Below, one piece after another: positions 1-8,174 of a stretch of 64,000 nucleotides of DNA (positions are counted from its first letter, which is position 1; each line of letters opens with the position of its first letter). The translations under genes were made by a program, and so were the position numbers. The notes under the pieces are model-generated. The model worked only from the letters and a program-made list of their open reading frames with translations, had not been told where the DNA came from and ran no database searches. Origin of the DNA: Heliomicrobium modesticaldum Ice1 (GTDB taxonomy: Bacteria; Bacillota; Desulfitobacteriia; Heliobacteriales; Heliobacteriaceae); NCBI RefSeq assembly GCF_000019165.1, contig NC_010337.2, positions 2,533,501 through 2,597,500 on the forward strand. The letters are read 5' to 3'.

Positions 1-345
1 CGTGTCTTTGACCGAATCAAAAGTGAAATTGGGATACTTGTCGTAGGGGCGACCGTCTTCCCCGATGTATTGCTGCGTATAGTCCTGGTTCCAGAGGATG
101 CCGATACCCACCATGGGCAAGCCCAAATCATAAGCCGCCTTCAAGTAATCGCCAGCCAGCACGCCGAGACCGCCGGCATAGATAGGCAATTGGGGATCTA
201 AGCCATATTCCATGCAAAAGTAGGCTACTCGAGGTTTTTTCGTCGTATCATTGTCAAGCCTCAAATCGCTTTTTCCGGCGGAAAAGGGGCATCTCCGCCG
301 GATTTCACCTCCCGCCACAGAAAATGGGGTTTCTTTTGCTATCAT
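1..345 (-). CDS. glgP: alpha-glucan (glycogen) phosphorylase, N-terminal part
   Basis: The first 115 codons of a gene that runs off the left edge. After a leader of about 35 residues come RVAYFCMEYGLDPQLPI, YAGGLGVLAGDYLKAA and a YTQQYIGEDGRPYDKYP stretch, which together are the opening of the short, DUF3417-lacking type of alpha-glucan phosphorylase (GT35). This family releases glucose-1-phosphate from storage glucan in the cytoplasm. The PLP-binding C-terminal half lies outside the window. ATG 345 is preferred because GGAG lies 6 nt upstream; the in-frame ATG at 351 directly abuts that GGAG. The gene is divergent from lexA. Confidence 0.85.
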   Translation of the reverse strand, partial: MIAKETPFSVAGGEIRRRCPFSAGKSDLRLDNDTTKKPRVAYFCMEYGLDPQLPIYAGGLGVLAGDYLKAAYDLGLPMVGIGILWNQDYTQQYIGEDGRPYDKYPNFTFDSVKDT

Positions 346-508
346 GCGCATCTCCAATAAATTCATACAACGCGCTTAAAGGGGGCAGTTTTCACGACTA
401 TACAACCGTTTTCCAAAGAAAGATGGTTTTTCCGTGAATTGATGTTTGATAGGTCAGATTATGTTATAATTATCGACGGAAGAACGGACATATCCGGGAG
501 GGCCTTTG

Positions 509-1120
509 ATGTTCGAGCTGAGCGAACGACAAAAGTCAATTCTGAACTATATCCGCACGGAAATCCGCCGCCGCGGCTATCCGCCCTCTGTCCGGGAGAT
601 CGGCGACGCCGTCGGCCTGACCTCCAGTTCAACCGTCCATGGTCACCTCAGCCGCTTGGAAAAAGCAGGTTTCATCCGTCGAGATCCCGCCAAGCCGCGG
701 GCGCTCGAAGTGCTAGCACCTGACGATGACAACGGGGTGGAACGTCCGCTCATTGACATCCCCATCGTCGGACGGATCAGCGCAGGTAGCCCTATTCTCG
801 CCACGGAGAACATCGAAAACACATTCCCCCTTCCGCTCGATTTCATCCGTACCGATCAGGTCTTTATCCTGACCGTCCGGGGTGAAAGCATGATCAACGC
901 CGGCATCCATGACGGAGACCTGGTGATCGTCCGCATCCAGCAGACGGCAGACAACGGCGACATCGTCGTGGCCTTGCTCGGCGACGAAGCGACAGTCAAA
1001 CGGTATTTCAAGGAAAAAGATTACTACCGGCTTCAGCCGGAAAACGACTATATGGAACCCATTCTGATCAAAGAAGTCCACATCCTCGGAAAGGTCATCG
1101 CCTTGTTTCGGAAGTTTTAA
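509..1120 (+). CDS. lexA: LexA repressor, SOS response
   Basis: 203 residues, a normal LexA length. The N-terminal winged helix (residues 1-65, starting [15 protein letters not shown]) binds operators. A Ala-Gly cleavage site follows in GRISAGSP. The S24-type self-cleavage domain carries the nucleophile Ser in GESMINAG and the general base Lys in EATVKRYF. RecA-stimulated self-cleavage would release SOS genes. The start is ATG 509, with GGGAGG 7 nt upstream; an immediately preceding TTG is also in frame. A TATAAT at 465-470 is a candidate -10, but no good -35 and no clear GAAC-N4-GTTC operator was found upstream. Confidence 0.97.
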   Translation: MFELSERQKSILNYIRTEIRRRGYPPSVREIGDAVGLTSSSTVHGHLSRLEKAGFIRRDPAKPRALEVLAPDDDNGVERPLIDIPIVGRISAGSPILATENIENTFPLPLDFIRTDQVFILTVRGESMINAGIHDGDLVIVRIQQTADNGDIVVALLGDEATVKRYFKEKDYYRLQPENDYMEPILIKEVHILGKVIALFRKF

Positions 1121-1160
1121 GCTTTCACAGCGACAAGGCAAGTCATCCGAACATAAAAGA

Positions 1161-1194
1161 AGACGCCTTTCCATACTTGGAGGGCGTCTCTTTT
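1161..1194 (+). terminator. rho-independent terminator of lexA
   Basis: Inverted repeat AGACGCC (1161-1167) / GGCGTCT (1183-1189) followed by CTTTT, 40 nt after the lexA stop. Confidence 0.8.
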
Positions 1195-1268
1195 CATGCA
1201 TCCCAAATGCAGACAGATCGTTATAACACAGATACGGCCGTTCGGTATAATAGGGAAATGCCATTCGG

Positions 1269-2369
1269 TCACAAACGAGGCAACCGTTCCGTGGCATTTC
1301 GCTGTTTTTCCCGGTAACGGGCAAGACCCAGATCGACAAGCCGGCTGAGCAGTTCCCCGTAAGGGATACCTGTCGCCTCCCAGAGTTTCGGGTACATGCT
1401 GATTGAGGTAAAACCGGGCAGGGTATTGATCTCGTTGATGTACACTTCCCCGCTATTCTTGTCAAGCAGGAAGTCAACGCGCGAAAGACCAGAACCGTCA
1501 ATGGCCCGAAAAGCGCGGATGGCCATCTCTTGAAAAGTCGCCACATCGGCCGCTGCGATGGGCGCCGGGATGAGCAGGCGCGAATCAGCGGCGGCGTATT
1601 TGGCGTCATAGTCGTAAAACTCGTGGGCTGGCACGATCTCGCCGGGCACAGACGCTACCACCTCATCGTTCCCCAGCACACTGACCTCGATCTCACGGAC
1701 GTTGATCCCTTTTTCTACAATAAGTTTGCGATCGTAACGGACGGCGTCGTCAAAAGCGGCAACCAGTTCTGCTCGGTTGGTCGCCTTGGAGATGCCCACA
1801 CTAGAGCCCATGTTGGCCGGTTTGACGAAGCAGGGGTAGCCAAGACGGTCTTCCACTTCGTCGATAACCTGTTCCCGCGCCGACTCCCAGCGGTTGCGCA
1901 ACACCACGAGATAGGGCAGTTGGGGCAAATCACTCTGGGCAAAGAGCGCCTTCATGATCGCCTTATCCATGCCACAAGCCGATGCTAGGACACCACAGCC
2001 CACATAGGGCACGTTGGCTGCCTCAAAGAGGCCCTGAATCGTCCCATCCTCCCCGTTCGGACCATGCAATACCGGGAAGAAGACATCGACGGGAACAGGC
2101 TTCCTAGTAACAGGGTTTTCCTCGATCAGACCGGGGCAGGTCGGGTCAGGAATAAAATAAACCCGCTGACCGTAGGGTTGTTGTCCCTTGCGCAGGTTGT
2201 CGATCACGTTGGACCCCAACCACCACGCGCCATGGCGATCGATGCCGATGGTCAAGACATTGAAACGGAAGCGATCTAAGGCGTCCACAATGGATTGCGC
2301 AGATGTCAAGGATACCTCATGTTCCCCCGATCGACCACCACAGATTACGGCGATGGTCTGTTTCATCAT
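1269..2369 (-). CDS. ddl: D-alanine--D-alanine ligase
   Basis: 366 residues. This ATP-grasp enzyme makes the D-Ala-D-Ala dipeptide for peptidoglycan in the cytoplasm. Family hallmarks are visible: GGRSGEHEVSLTSAQ near the start, HGPNGEDGTIQG, the glycine-rich ATP loop MGSSVGISK, the omega-loop EFYDYDAKY typical of true D-Ala ligases, and the metal site INEINTLPGFT. ATG 2369 is chosen because AAGGGGG lies 8 nt upstream. An upstream in-frame extension of 19 residues lacks a ribosome site. It converges on lexA. Confidence 0.96.
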   Translation of the reverse strand: MMKQTIAVICGGRSGEHEVSLTSAQSIVDALDRFRFNVLTIGIDRHGAWWLGSNVIDNLRKGQQPYGQRVYFIPDPTCPGLIEENPVTRKPVPVDVFFPVLHGPNGEDGTIQGLFEAANVPYVGCGVLASACGMDKAIMKALFAQSDLPQLPYLVVLRNRWESAREQVIDEVEDRLGYPCFVKPANMGSSVGISKATNRAELVAAFDDAVRYDRKLIVEKGINVREIEVSVLGNDEVVASVPGEIVPAHEFYDYDAKYAAADSRLLIPAPIAAADVATFQEMAIRAFRAIDGSGLSRVDFLLDKNSGEVYINEINTLPGFTSISMYPKLWEATGIPYGELLSRLVDLGLARYREKQRNATERLPRL

Positions 2370-2462
2370 GCCAGGTCCCCCTTTCCAAGCAAAAAAGATG
2401 GACCGAACCACCCTTTTGCGTGCCATTCAGTAAGTATCCTATGCCGGTAATGGGGCAGGCGC

Positions 2463-2939
2463 TTACCAAACCTGCCAGATGAAGGCGATGATCATCACCA
2501 TCGCCAGCAAAAAGCGCAGGGCCGAAGCGCCTGCCAACCCGAGCACCGTTCCGACGCCTGCTTCCAGCGCCGTTTCAATGGAACGGCCATGCCATAGTTC
2601 GCCGGCGACGGCGCCTATGAATGCGCCAGCGACCGCACCGAAGGGTCCCAACGGGAGCCCCAGCAGCCCGCCGGCGACAGCACCCCAGGTCCCGGAGGAG
2701 GAAGCGCCAAAACGGCGAGCCCCCCAGGCCGTTCCCAGGTAATCAAATCCGCTCGACAGCAACACTGCGATCAGGTTCAGCCCTAAAAAGAGCGGCGTCA
2801 TCTTCTGAAATCCTTCGGCAAAGCCGTAGCCGACCATCGCCAGAAAGATCAAAGAAATGCCGGGAATCACCGGCAAAAAGGTGCCGAGGACACCGATGAA
2901 CATGACAACGATTGCGCCGATCAACCAATAATCGTACAA
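2463..2939 (-). CDS. DUF456 family small membrane protein
   Basis: 158 residues, almost entirely hydrophobic, with about four to five membrane segments. A Gly/Ala-rich centre (GAVAGGLLGLPLGPFGAVAG) resembles the glycine zippers of the DUF456 family. Its function is unknown. The start is TTG 2939, with GGGGAG 9 nt upstream. It lies between the YnbB-like gene and ddl on the same strand, 93 nt upstream of ddl, and may be co-transcribed. No signal peptide other than the first membrane helix. Confidence 0.75.
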   Translation of the reverse strand: MYDYWLIGAIVVMFIGVLGTFLPVIPGISLIFLAMVGYGFAEGFQKMTPLFLGLNLIAVLLSSGFDYLGTAWGARRFGASSSGTWGAVAGGLLGLPLGPFGAVAGAFIGAVAGELWHGRSIETALEAGVGTVLGLAGASALRFLLAMVMIIAFIWQVW

Positions 2940-3027
2940 ACTCCGACACTCCCCTGTGCCATTGCAAGGTCAATAACTTTAGTATTTCCACATTGTTTGA
3001 CGAGCTCCTGCACAGGGGCAGTGTTCT

Positions 3028-4392
3028 TCATCCGGGCAAAAGTCCCCCTTCGAGCAAGGTCTGGGCTGCAGAAAGGGCGCCGATCCGGACAAAGCTCTGA
3101 GACAGACCACCTTGAAAATACACCGCATAGGGATCGCGCATCGGCGCGTCAACGCTCAGTTCGCTCGTCGCCCCCTGGATAAAGGTTCCGCCAGCCATGA
3201 TTACGGAATCGGTGTAACCAGGCATCGGCGCCGGTTGGGGGACCACATGGCCGTCAACAGGGCAGGCCTTTTGAATGCCCTGGCAAAAGGCGACCACCCG
3301 TTCGGCGCTGCCGAGAGTGATGGCCTGGATGATGTCGCTTCGCTCTGCGTCATAGCGAGGGGTAACGGCAAAACCGAGTCGTTCAAAGAGCCTAGCGGCG
3401 AAAACAGCGCCCGCCAGCGCCTCGAAGACCATCTGGGGCGCCAGGAACAACCCCTGAAAGTAGAGTCGCCGGCCGCCCGGGCTGCTGCCTACGTGGGCAC
3501 CGATGCCTGGGGCCGTCAACCGCGTCGCGGCCCGGCGTACCAGAACCTCCCGTCCGGCGATGTAGCCGCCTGTGGGGGCCAGGCCGCCACCTAGATTTTT
3601 GATCAACGATCCGGCCATCAGATCGGCACCCAGGGCGGTCGGTTCCTCCCTTTCGACCAGTTCGCCATAACAGTTGTCAACAAAGCAGATCACATCAGGC
3701 CGCACCCGGTGAATAGCCGCGCAGGCCTCCCCGATCGCCTTCGATGTCAGCGATGGACGCAGACTGTAGCCGCGCGAGCGTTGGAAAAAGACTAACCTTG
3801 TCGCTGGACGCAGCCCTTGGAGGAGGGCGGGCAGGTCGATAGCTCCGTCGGCAGTCAGTTCCACCTGATCATAGGAAACGCCGAACTCGCGCAGGCTTCC
3901 CTCGGCTGGTTCTTCCCCAAGCCCGATGACCTCCCAGAGGGTGTCATAGGGCGTTCCCGTCGCTGATAGGATCTCATCGCCCGGTCGGAGGACGCCGAAC
4001 AAGGCTGTGGCGATAGCATGGGTCCCAGAAACAAACTGTTCACGCACGAGTGCGCTTTCCGCCGACAGCACGGTGGCCATCAGTTGGTCCAGGGTCTCAC
4101 GGGCGCTGTCGCCATAGCCGTAGCCGGTGGTCATACCCAGGTGGTAATCGGAAACACGGCAGTCATGAAAAGCCTCCAACAGCCGCAGTTGATGGTATTC
4201 TCGCCGTGCCGCCAGTTGCGCGATGACCGGGGCCGCATCGACAGCCGCCTCTTCTGCGAGGCGGGCCAGTTCCGGCGCGAGCCTGCCCCGTTGGCACAGG
4301 TTCGCGATAAGACCATTGTCGGCGCATACCCGATTCGCACAGTCTCCCCGTTTCTTTGTTGCTTCCGATTCTTTTATTGCTTCCAATTCCAC
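3028..4392 (-). CDS. YnbB-like PLP enzyme (aluminium-resistance / methionine gamma-lyase family)
   Basis: 454 residues. It belongs to the PLP fold-type I family named Alum_res, related to Cys/Met metabolism lyases. Visible signs are FVSGTHAIATALFGVLRPGD (substrate/PLP phosphate region), VDNCYGELVE (the Asp that pairs with the pyridine nitrogen) and the Schiff-base Lys in GSLIKNLGGG. The reaction is not established for this family. GTG 4392 is favoured by GGGGAG 5 nt upstream. It follows hflX by 47 nt, the same order as hflX-ynbB in Bacillus, so co-transcription is likely. Confidence 0.88.
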   Translation of the reverse strand: MELEAIKESEATKKRGDCANRVCADNGLIANLCQRGRLAPELARLAEEAAVDAAPVIAQLAARREYHQLRLLEAFHDCRVSDYHLGMTTGYGYGDSARETLDQLMATVLSAESALVREQFVSGTHAIATALFGVLRPGDEILSATGTPYDTLWEVIGLGEEPAEGSLREFGVSYDQVELTADGAIDLPALLQGLRPATRLVFFQRSRGYSLRPSLTSKAIGEACAAIHRVRPDVICFVDNCYGELVEREEPTALGADLMAGSLIKNLGGGLAPTGGYIAGREVLVRRAATRLTAPGIGAHVGSSPGGRRLYFQGLFLAPQMVFEALAGAVFAARLFERLGFAVTPRYDAERSDIIQAITLGSAERVVAFCQGIQKACPVDGHVVPQPAPMPGYTDSVIMAGGTFIQGATSELSVDAPMRDPYAVYFQGGLSQSFVRIGALSAAQTLLEGGLLPG

Positions 4393-4439
4393 AGATTCTC
4401 CCCATTCATTGCGTCTACCGGTTTCATCGCTTCTTGCTA

Positions 4440-6122
4440 TTAATATTTTTCAGGAACAGTCATCTGCCTGCCCGGCAGCGATGCGACATACGCCTTCGGC
4501 ACATCGGCGCGGACGCGGACGCCTTCCACCTCATGGGTTAGTTCGCGAACAACCCCGATCTGGTACAAGTGATGGATCTGTTTTCCCTCGTCATAGGGGA
4601 TCAACACGTCAATGGTGACGCGATCGTCCGGCAGCAGCCTGGCGATTTTCTCCAATAAGCCGTCAACGCCTTCTCCCGTATAGGCGGAAAGGGCGACCCA
4701 CGGATCGGGCGGACGCAATAAGGCATCTATTCCACCGGGCTGCAACCGGTCGATTTTGTTTAACACCGTCAGGATCGGCTTCTCCCCAGCGCCGATCTCT
4801 GCGAGCACCGCCTCTACGGTCCGCATCTGTTCCACCGCCGCCGGATGGGAGGCGTCCACGATATGCAGCAGCAGGTCGGCAGCCACGATCTCTTCCAAAG
4901 TGGCCCGGAAAGCCCGTACCAGCGAGTGGGGCAGTTTACGGATGAAGCCAACCGTATCGGAGAGCAGCACATCCCTCTCCGCAAGCAGCCGGATCCTTCG
5001 CGTCGTCGGATCCAAGGTGGCAAAGAGCTTGTCTTCCCCAGCAGGGCTCGTTCCCCCAAAGGGAGCAAAACGAGACACCAACAGGTTGCTTAAGGTCGAC
5101 TTGCCTGCGTTCGTATAGCCAACCATGGAGATCAGGGGCAGATCCAAACGCTGCCTAGAGTGGCGCAGCCGTTCCCGGTGATGGCGGACATGATTGAGTT
5201 CCCCTTCCAAATCTCTCATCCGCCGCCGCAGGTGGCGCCGATCCGTCTCCAGCTTTGTTTCTCCAGGTCCACGTGTGCCGATGCCGCCGCCCAGACGGGA
5301 CAATGCCTGCCCCTGACCGGTCAATCGCGGCAGCAGATAATGCAATTGGGCCAGTTCCACCTGCAGTTTGCCCTCCCTTGTCCGGGCCCGGCCGGCGAAG
5401 ATGTCCAGGATTAGGGCCGTCCGGTCGACGACGCGGATGCCGGTGAGGTTTTCCAATCGCCGTTGCTGAGCCGGCAACAACTCTTCATCGACGATCAACA
5501 GATCAGCGCGAGTCACCTGCAGGGCCAGCGTCAGTTCCCGGATCTTTCCCGAACCGAGATAGGTGGCGCGATCAGGCCGCTCCAAGCGCTGTGTCATCTG
5601 CCCAACGACAACAGCCCCAGCCGCTTCGGCCAGTTGGGCCAGTTCCTCAAGCGGCCGTTCTTCCCCTGCAACGCTATCCTCCAGTCCGATGAGAAAAGCC
5701 CGCTCTTGCTCTGCACCCGTTGCCGTCGTATCGACAGACGATATCCTCTTTTCATAGCGGCGCACCATCTCCTGCCAGGGGAAGGCGCAGAGCTTCTCAT
5801 AGCTCAGCGGCCCAATCGACTCAATGGCATGATCACTGCCGGGGGAAAGATAAGCCGCGGAGCCGCAATGGGGGTCTGCAGCGGCGATCACCGCCATGCA
5901 GTCGAGGTGTAATTGCCGGAGCGCCGACAGATCGACATCGCTCAAGTACGGGCTGTCGCCCGGATGGGTGTGAATGCAGCGAACACCGGCCAGGCGCCGC
6001 GTTCCCCGGCGGATGTCGTGGTCCATCATCGCCACCGTGTGGGCATCGCCAACGACCAGATCAACCACTCGACCGCGCCGATCTGCGAACAAAGCCACCT
6101 CCCGCCCGGTAAGAGAGGTAAA
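4440..6122 (-). CDS. hflX: GTPase HflX, 3' exon (gene interrupted by a group II intron)
   Basis: HflX binds the 50S subunit and rescues or splits stalled ribosomes in other bacteria. This exon encodes residues from FTSLTGREVALFADRRGRV onward: the N-terminal domain, the GLD region with KLETDRRHLRRRMRDLE, the G domain with P-loop GYTNAGKS, switch II DTVGFIRKLPHSL and the NKID base-specificity motif, and a C-terminal tail. Read alone it starts mid-domain. Exon 1 (8007-8141) ends on a complete codon and this exon starts on a complete codon, so removal of 6123-8006 gives an uninterrupted protein of about 605 residues. The first in-frame GTG in this exon (6098) would give an N-truncated 552-residue product. 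Confidence 0.95.
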   Translation of the reverse strand, partial: FTSLTGREVALFADRRGRVVDLVVGDAHTVAMMDHDIRRGTRRLAGVRCIHTHPGDSPYLSDVDLSALRQLHLDCMAVIAAADPHCGSAAYLSPGSDHAIESIGPLSYEKLCAFPWQEMVRRYEKRISSVDTTATGAEQERAFLIGLEDSVAGEERPLEELAQLAEAAGAVVVGQMTQRLERPDRATYLGSGKIRELTLALQVTRADLLIVDEELLPAQQRRLENLTGIRVVDRTALILDIFAGRARTREGKLQVELAQLHYLLPRLTGQGQALSRLGGGIGTRGPGETKLETDRRHLRRRMRDLEGELNHVRHHRERLRHSRQRLDLPLISMVGYTNAGKSTLSNLLVSRFAPFGGTSPAGEDKLFATLDPTTRRIRLLAERDVLLSDTVGFIRKLPHSLVRAFRATLEEIVAADLLLHIVDASHPAAVEQMRTVEAVLAEIGAGEKPILTVLNKIDRLQPGGIDALLRPPDPWVALSAYTGEGVDGLLEKIARLLPDDRVTIDVLIPYDEGKQIHHLYQIGVVRELTHEVEGVRVRADVPKAYVASLPGRQMTVPEKY

Positions 6123-8006
6123 ATCGAGTAGGAGGGGGTGATTAACCCCCGTCCTCTCACACCACCGTACGTACCGTTCGGTATACGGCGGTTCATGCTG
6201 GTTGACGATGAGATTGGTATGTTTCGACTAAACTGACTAAGCCCTGTTCCCGCCAGTAGGCGAGGCCAAGGGCTTTATTCATTTGCGGGGTCAAGGACAG
6301 ACGCCAATATCCTTTTCGTGAGCCGCTGATGTTGCATGCCCATTCCTCCGGGATCCCCAACGCCACTAAGTTTCGTCTTCGTGTCTTCGGGCGCTTCCAT
6401 TGCTTGAGCAGGCACATCCGCAGTCGTCGGCGAAGCCACTCATCCAACTCTTTAAGTACGCTTGGCGTGTCAATGAGTCGAAAGTAGCCCATCCAGCCTT
6501 TCAGGTATTGGTTGAGGGTGACCAGTCGGTCCTCCATCGCAATGCTTCGGTTCCGCCCAGTGAACTGGCGGATCTTCTCTTTCACCCGTTTCACCGTTTG
6601 GGGGGCGAGCCGAATCTTTGCTGCCTTATGCCACGTAAATGAAAACCCCAGAAACTTTCGGTTCCAGGGTCGGTCGACTGCGCTTTTCTCCCAGTTGACC
6701 TGCAGTTTTAACCGCCCCTCCAGAAACTTTGCCATACCCTCCATCACTCGTTGCCCTGCCCGTCGACTGCGGACGTAGACGTTACAGTCGTCGGCGTACC
6801 GGCAGAAGCGATGTCCCCGGCTTTCCAGTGCCTTATCCAAATCATCCAGGATGATGTTCGCCAGCAAAGGGCTGAGTGGACCTCCCTGGGGTGTTCCTTC
6901 CTCGCTCTTCACACGAATCCCGTTGAGCATGACCCCGGCCTTGAGGTATTCTCGGATCAACTTCAAGATTCGTTTGTCCTTCACCTTGCGCGCTACGCGC
7001 GCCATGAGAATGTCGTGATTGACGCGATCAAAGAACTGGGCCAGGTCCATGTCAACCACCCATCGGTAGCCGTCGGCGATGTATTCCTTCGCTTTCTTCA
7101 CCGCTTGGTGCGCACTCTTTCCCGGACGAAATCCGTAGCTGTTCGTGGAAAAGTCAGGGTCGAAGATCGGCATCAGGATCTGGTTCAGGGCCTGTTGGAT
7201 CAGTCGATCGACGACAGTGGGAATGCCCAGCTTCCGTGTTCCGCCTTGGGGTTTGGGAATTTCAACCCGCCGGACCGGTTGCGGTCGATAGGTCCCCTCC
7301 AACAATTCCTGTTTAATGCGCGACCATTCCTCTTTTAGGTACGGGCGCAGGGATTCTAGCCCCATACCGTCGATTCCGGCCGCGCCTTTGTTGGCCATGA
7401 CTCGCTTATACGCTTCCGTCATGTTCCCTCGTTCGACGACTTTCTCCATCAGATCATACGTCTCTTCGCGGGGTTGCTTCGCTTCTTGTGCCGGTAACGC
7501 GCTCGGCACTCCACCGGTCCCCTGCGGATTCACCGCTTCCTCCCGTTGGCAGTTCCCTTTCGGGATATTCGGCTGTCTCTGCGCGTCACGCGAACGCATC
7601 GTCGCTTCCCCTTCCATCATGTTCGGTCCTTCATCTGGCCGGACGTCGGGCCAGCCTACTATGACCTCTGCTGACTCCTGCCGGTTCAGCCACGCCTTTC
7701 GGCGTGGTTTCCCAAGTTACTTGGTCCCCCGGCAGGCCTCCCCGGGTAAGAACGTTGCCTTTCCCTCCATCTACCCGCCCCATTTACTCTCGGCAGCCTT
7801 CGGTGACAAGGACTTCGCTTTGTTCGGCAAGCTCATCCAACTGCCGCTAGCCTCACCTGGGGTTCGTGGTCCTCGGGCCGGAGGTTTGCCGCTGGCTTCC
7901 TTCAGATTCCGCCTCGCGGCGGACACCCTTGCCTTAAGCTAACGCCTACTGCCACCTTCGGCGTTCGGGACTTCCACCCTAGAGACAACGCCCATGCCGG
8001 GCGCAC
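6123..8006 (-). mobile_element. group IIC intron, copy A, inside hflX
   Basis: 1884 bp. Its 5' end at 8006 reads GTGCGCCCGGCATGGGC, the conserved group II start. The 3' end reads CCTCCTACTCGAT, ending in AT (the AY rule). Domain V lies at about 6152-6194 (GAACCGCCGTATACCG and its partner) and domain VI at about 6125-6150; these match the Oceanobacillus iheyensis group IIC type as I remember it. It encodes a maturase between domains III and V. The sense strand agrees with hflX transcription, which splicing requires. It is identical in extent to copy B at 22223-24106, with one noted silent base difference (7473 region). Confidence 0.95.
6193..7620 (-). CDS. ltrA: group II intron reverse transcriptase/maturase (copy A)
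   Basis: 475 residues. The reverse transcriptase palm carries the first catalytic Asp in VVDMDLAQFFDRVNHDIL, the GTPQGGPLSPLLANI motif and the catalytic CRYADDCNVYV. A maturase X/GIIM domain follows (LNQYLKGWMGYFRL, WLRRRLRMCLLKQWK). There is no HNH endonuclease domain, as expected for the bacterial class C lineage that relies on nicked or single-stranded DNA targets. GAAGGA lies 6 nt before ATG 7620. The stop overlaps the start of domain V. It promotes intron splicing and retrohoming. Confidence 0.96.
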   Translation of the reverse strand: MMEGEATMRSRDAQRQPNIPKGNCQREEAVNPQGTGGVPSALPAQEAKQPREETYDLMEKVVERGNMTEAYKRVMANKGAAGIDGMGLESLRPYLKEEWSRIKQELLEGTYRPQPVRRVEIPKPQGGTRKLGIPTVVDRLIQQALNQILMPIFDPDFSTNSYGFRPGKSAHQAVKKAKEYIADGYRWVVDMDLAQFFDRVNHDILMARVARKVKDKRILKLIREYLKAGVMLNGIRVKSEEGTPQGGPLSPLLANIILDDLDKALESRGHRFCRYADDCNVYVRSRRAGQRVMEGMAKFLEGRLKLQVNWEKSAVDRPWNRKFLGFSFTWHKAAKIRLAPQTVKRVKEKIRQFTGRNRSIAMEDRLVTLNQYLKGWMGYFRLIDTPSVLKELDEWLRRRLRMCLLKQWKRPKTRRRNLVALGIPEEWACNISGSRKGYWRLSLTPQMNKALGLAYWREQGLVSLVETYQSHRQPA

Positions 8007-8141
8007 CGAAACAAGCTCCTTTCCCACTTCCGGGGCAAGGAGCAAATTGGCGTCCATCTGAAGTTCCAGCATCCCCGTCAACCGTTCCAGACGGTTGCGC
8101 GCCACGCCGTCGACATTGCCTTTTATACGTTCAATACTCAT
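8007..8141 (-). CDS. hflX: GTPase HflX, 5' exon
   Basis: 45 codons, [20 protein letters not shown] to [10 protein letters not shown], matching the KGN...LERL opening of long clostridial HflX proteins. The last codon TCG ends exactly at the intron 5' boundary. Without splicing, translation continues into the intron as VRPAWALS and stops at 7902, giving a 79-residue product. No clear Shine-Dalgarno is seen before ATG 8141. The gene follows the spoVK-like gene by 33 nt, so it may be translated by coupling. Confidence 0.85.
8015..8043 (-). other. terminator-like hairpin at the hflX intron target
   Basis: On the minus strand GCTCCTT (8043-8037) pairs with AAGGAGC (8021-8015), with three further pairs possible inside the loop. 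The stem is followed by TTGTTTCG and then the intron. It lies within hflX coding sequence, so it is not a normal terminator, but it has the geometry that group IIC introns recognise. Confidence 0.6.
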
Positions 8142-8174
8142 AGCAGCATTTTACCATAGCTGAAGCTCTTTTGC

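Noticed and set aside
450-520. A LexA operator upstream of lexA
   Set aside because: GAACGGACATATC at 482-494 has one half-site only; no GAAC-N4-GTTC palindrome is present, so autoregulation cannot be shown.
6400-7942. Four overlapping plus-strand reading frames (80, 88, 195 and 208 codons) inside intron A, repeated in copies B and C
   Set aside because: They are antisense to the reverse transcriptase and the structured RNA domains; identical presence in all copies only reflects copying. No ribosome sites were seen.
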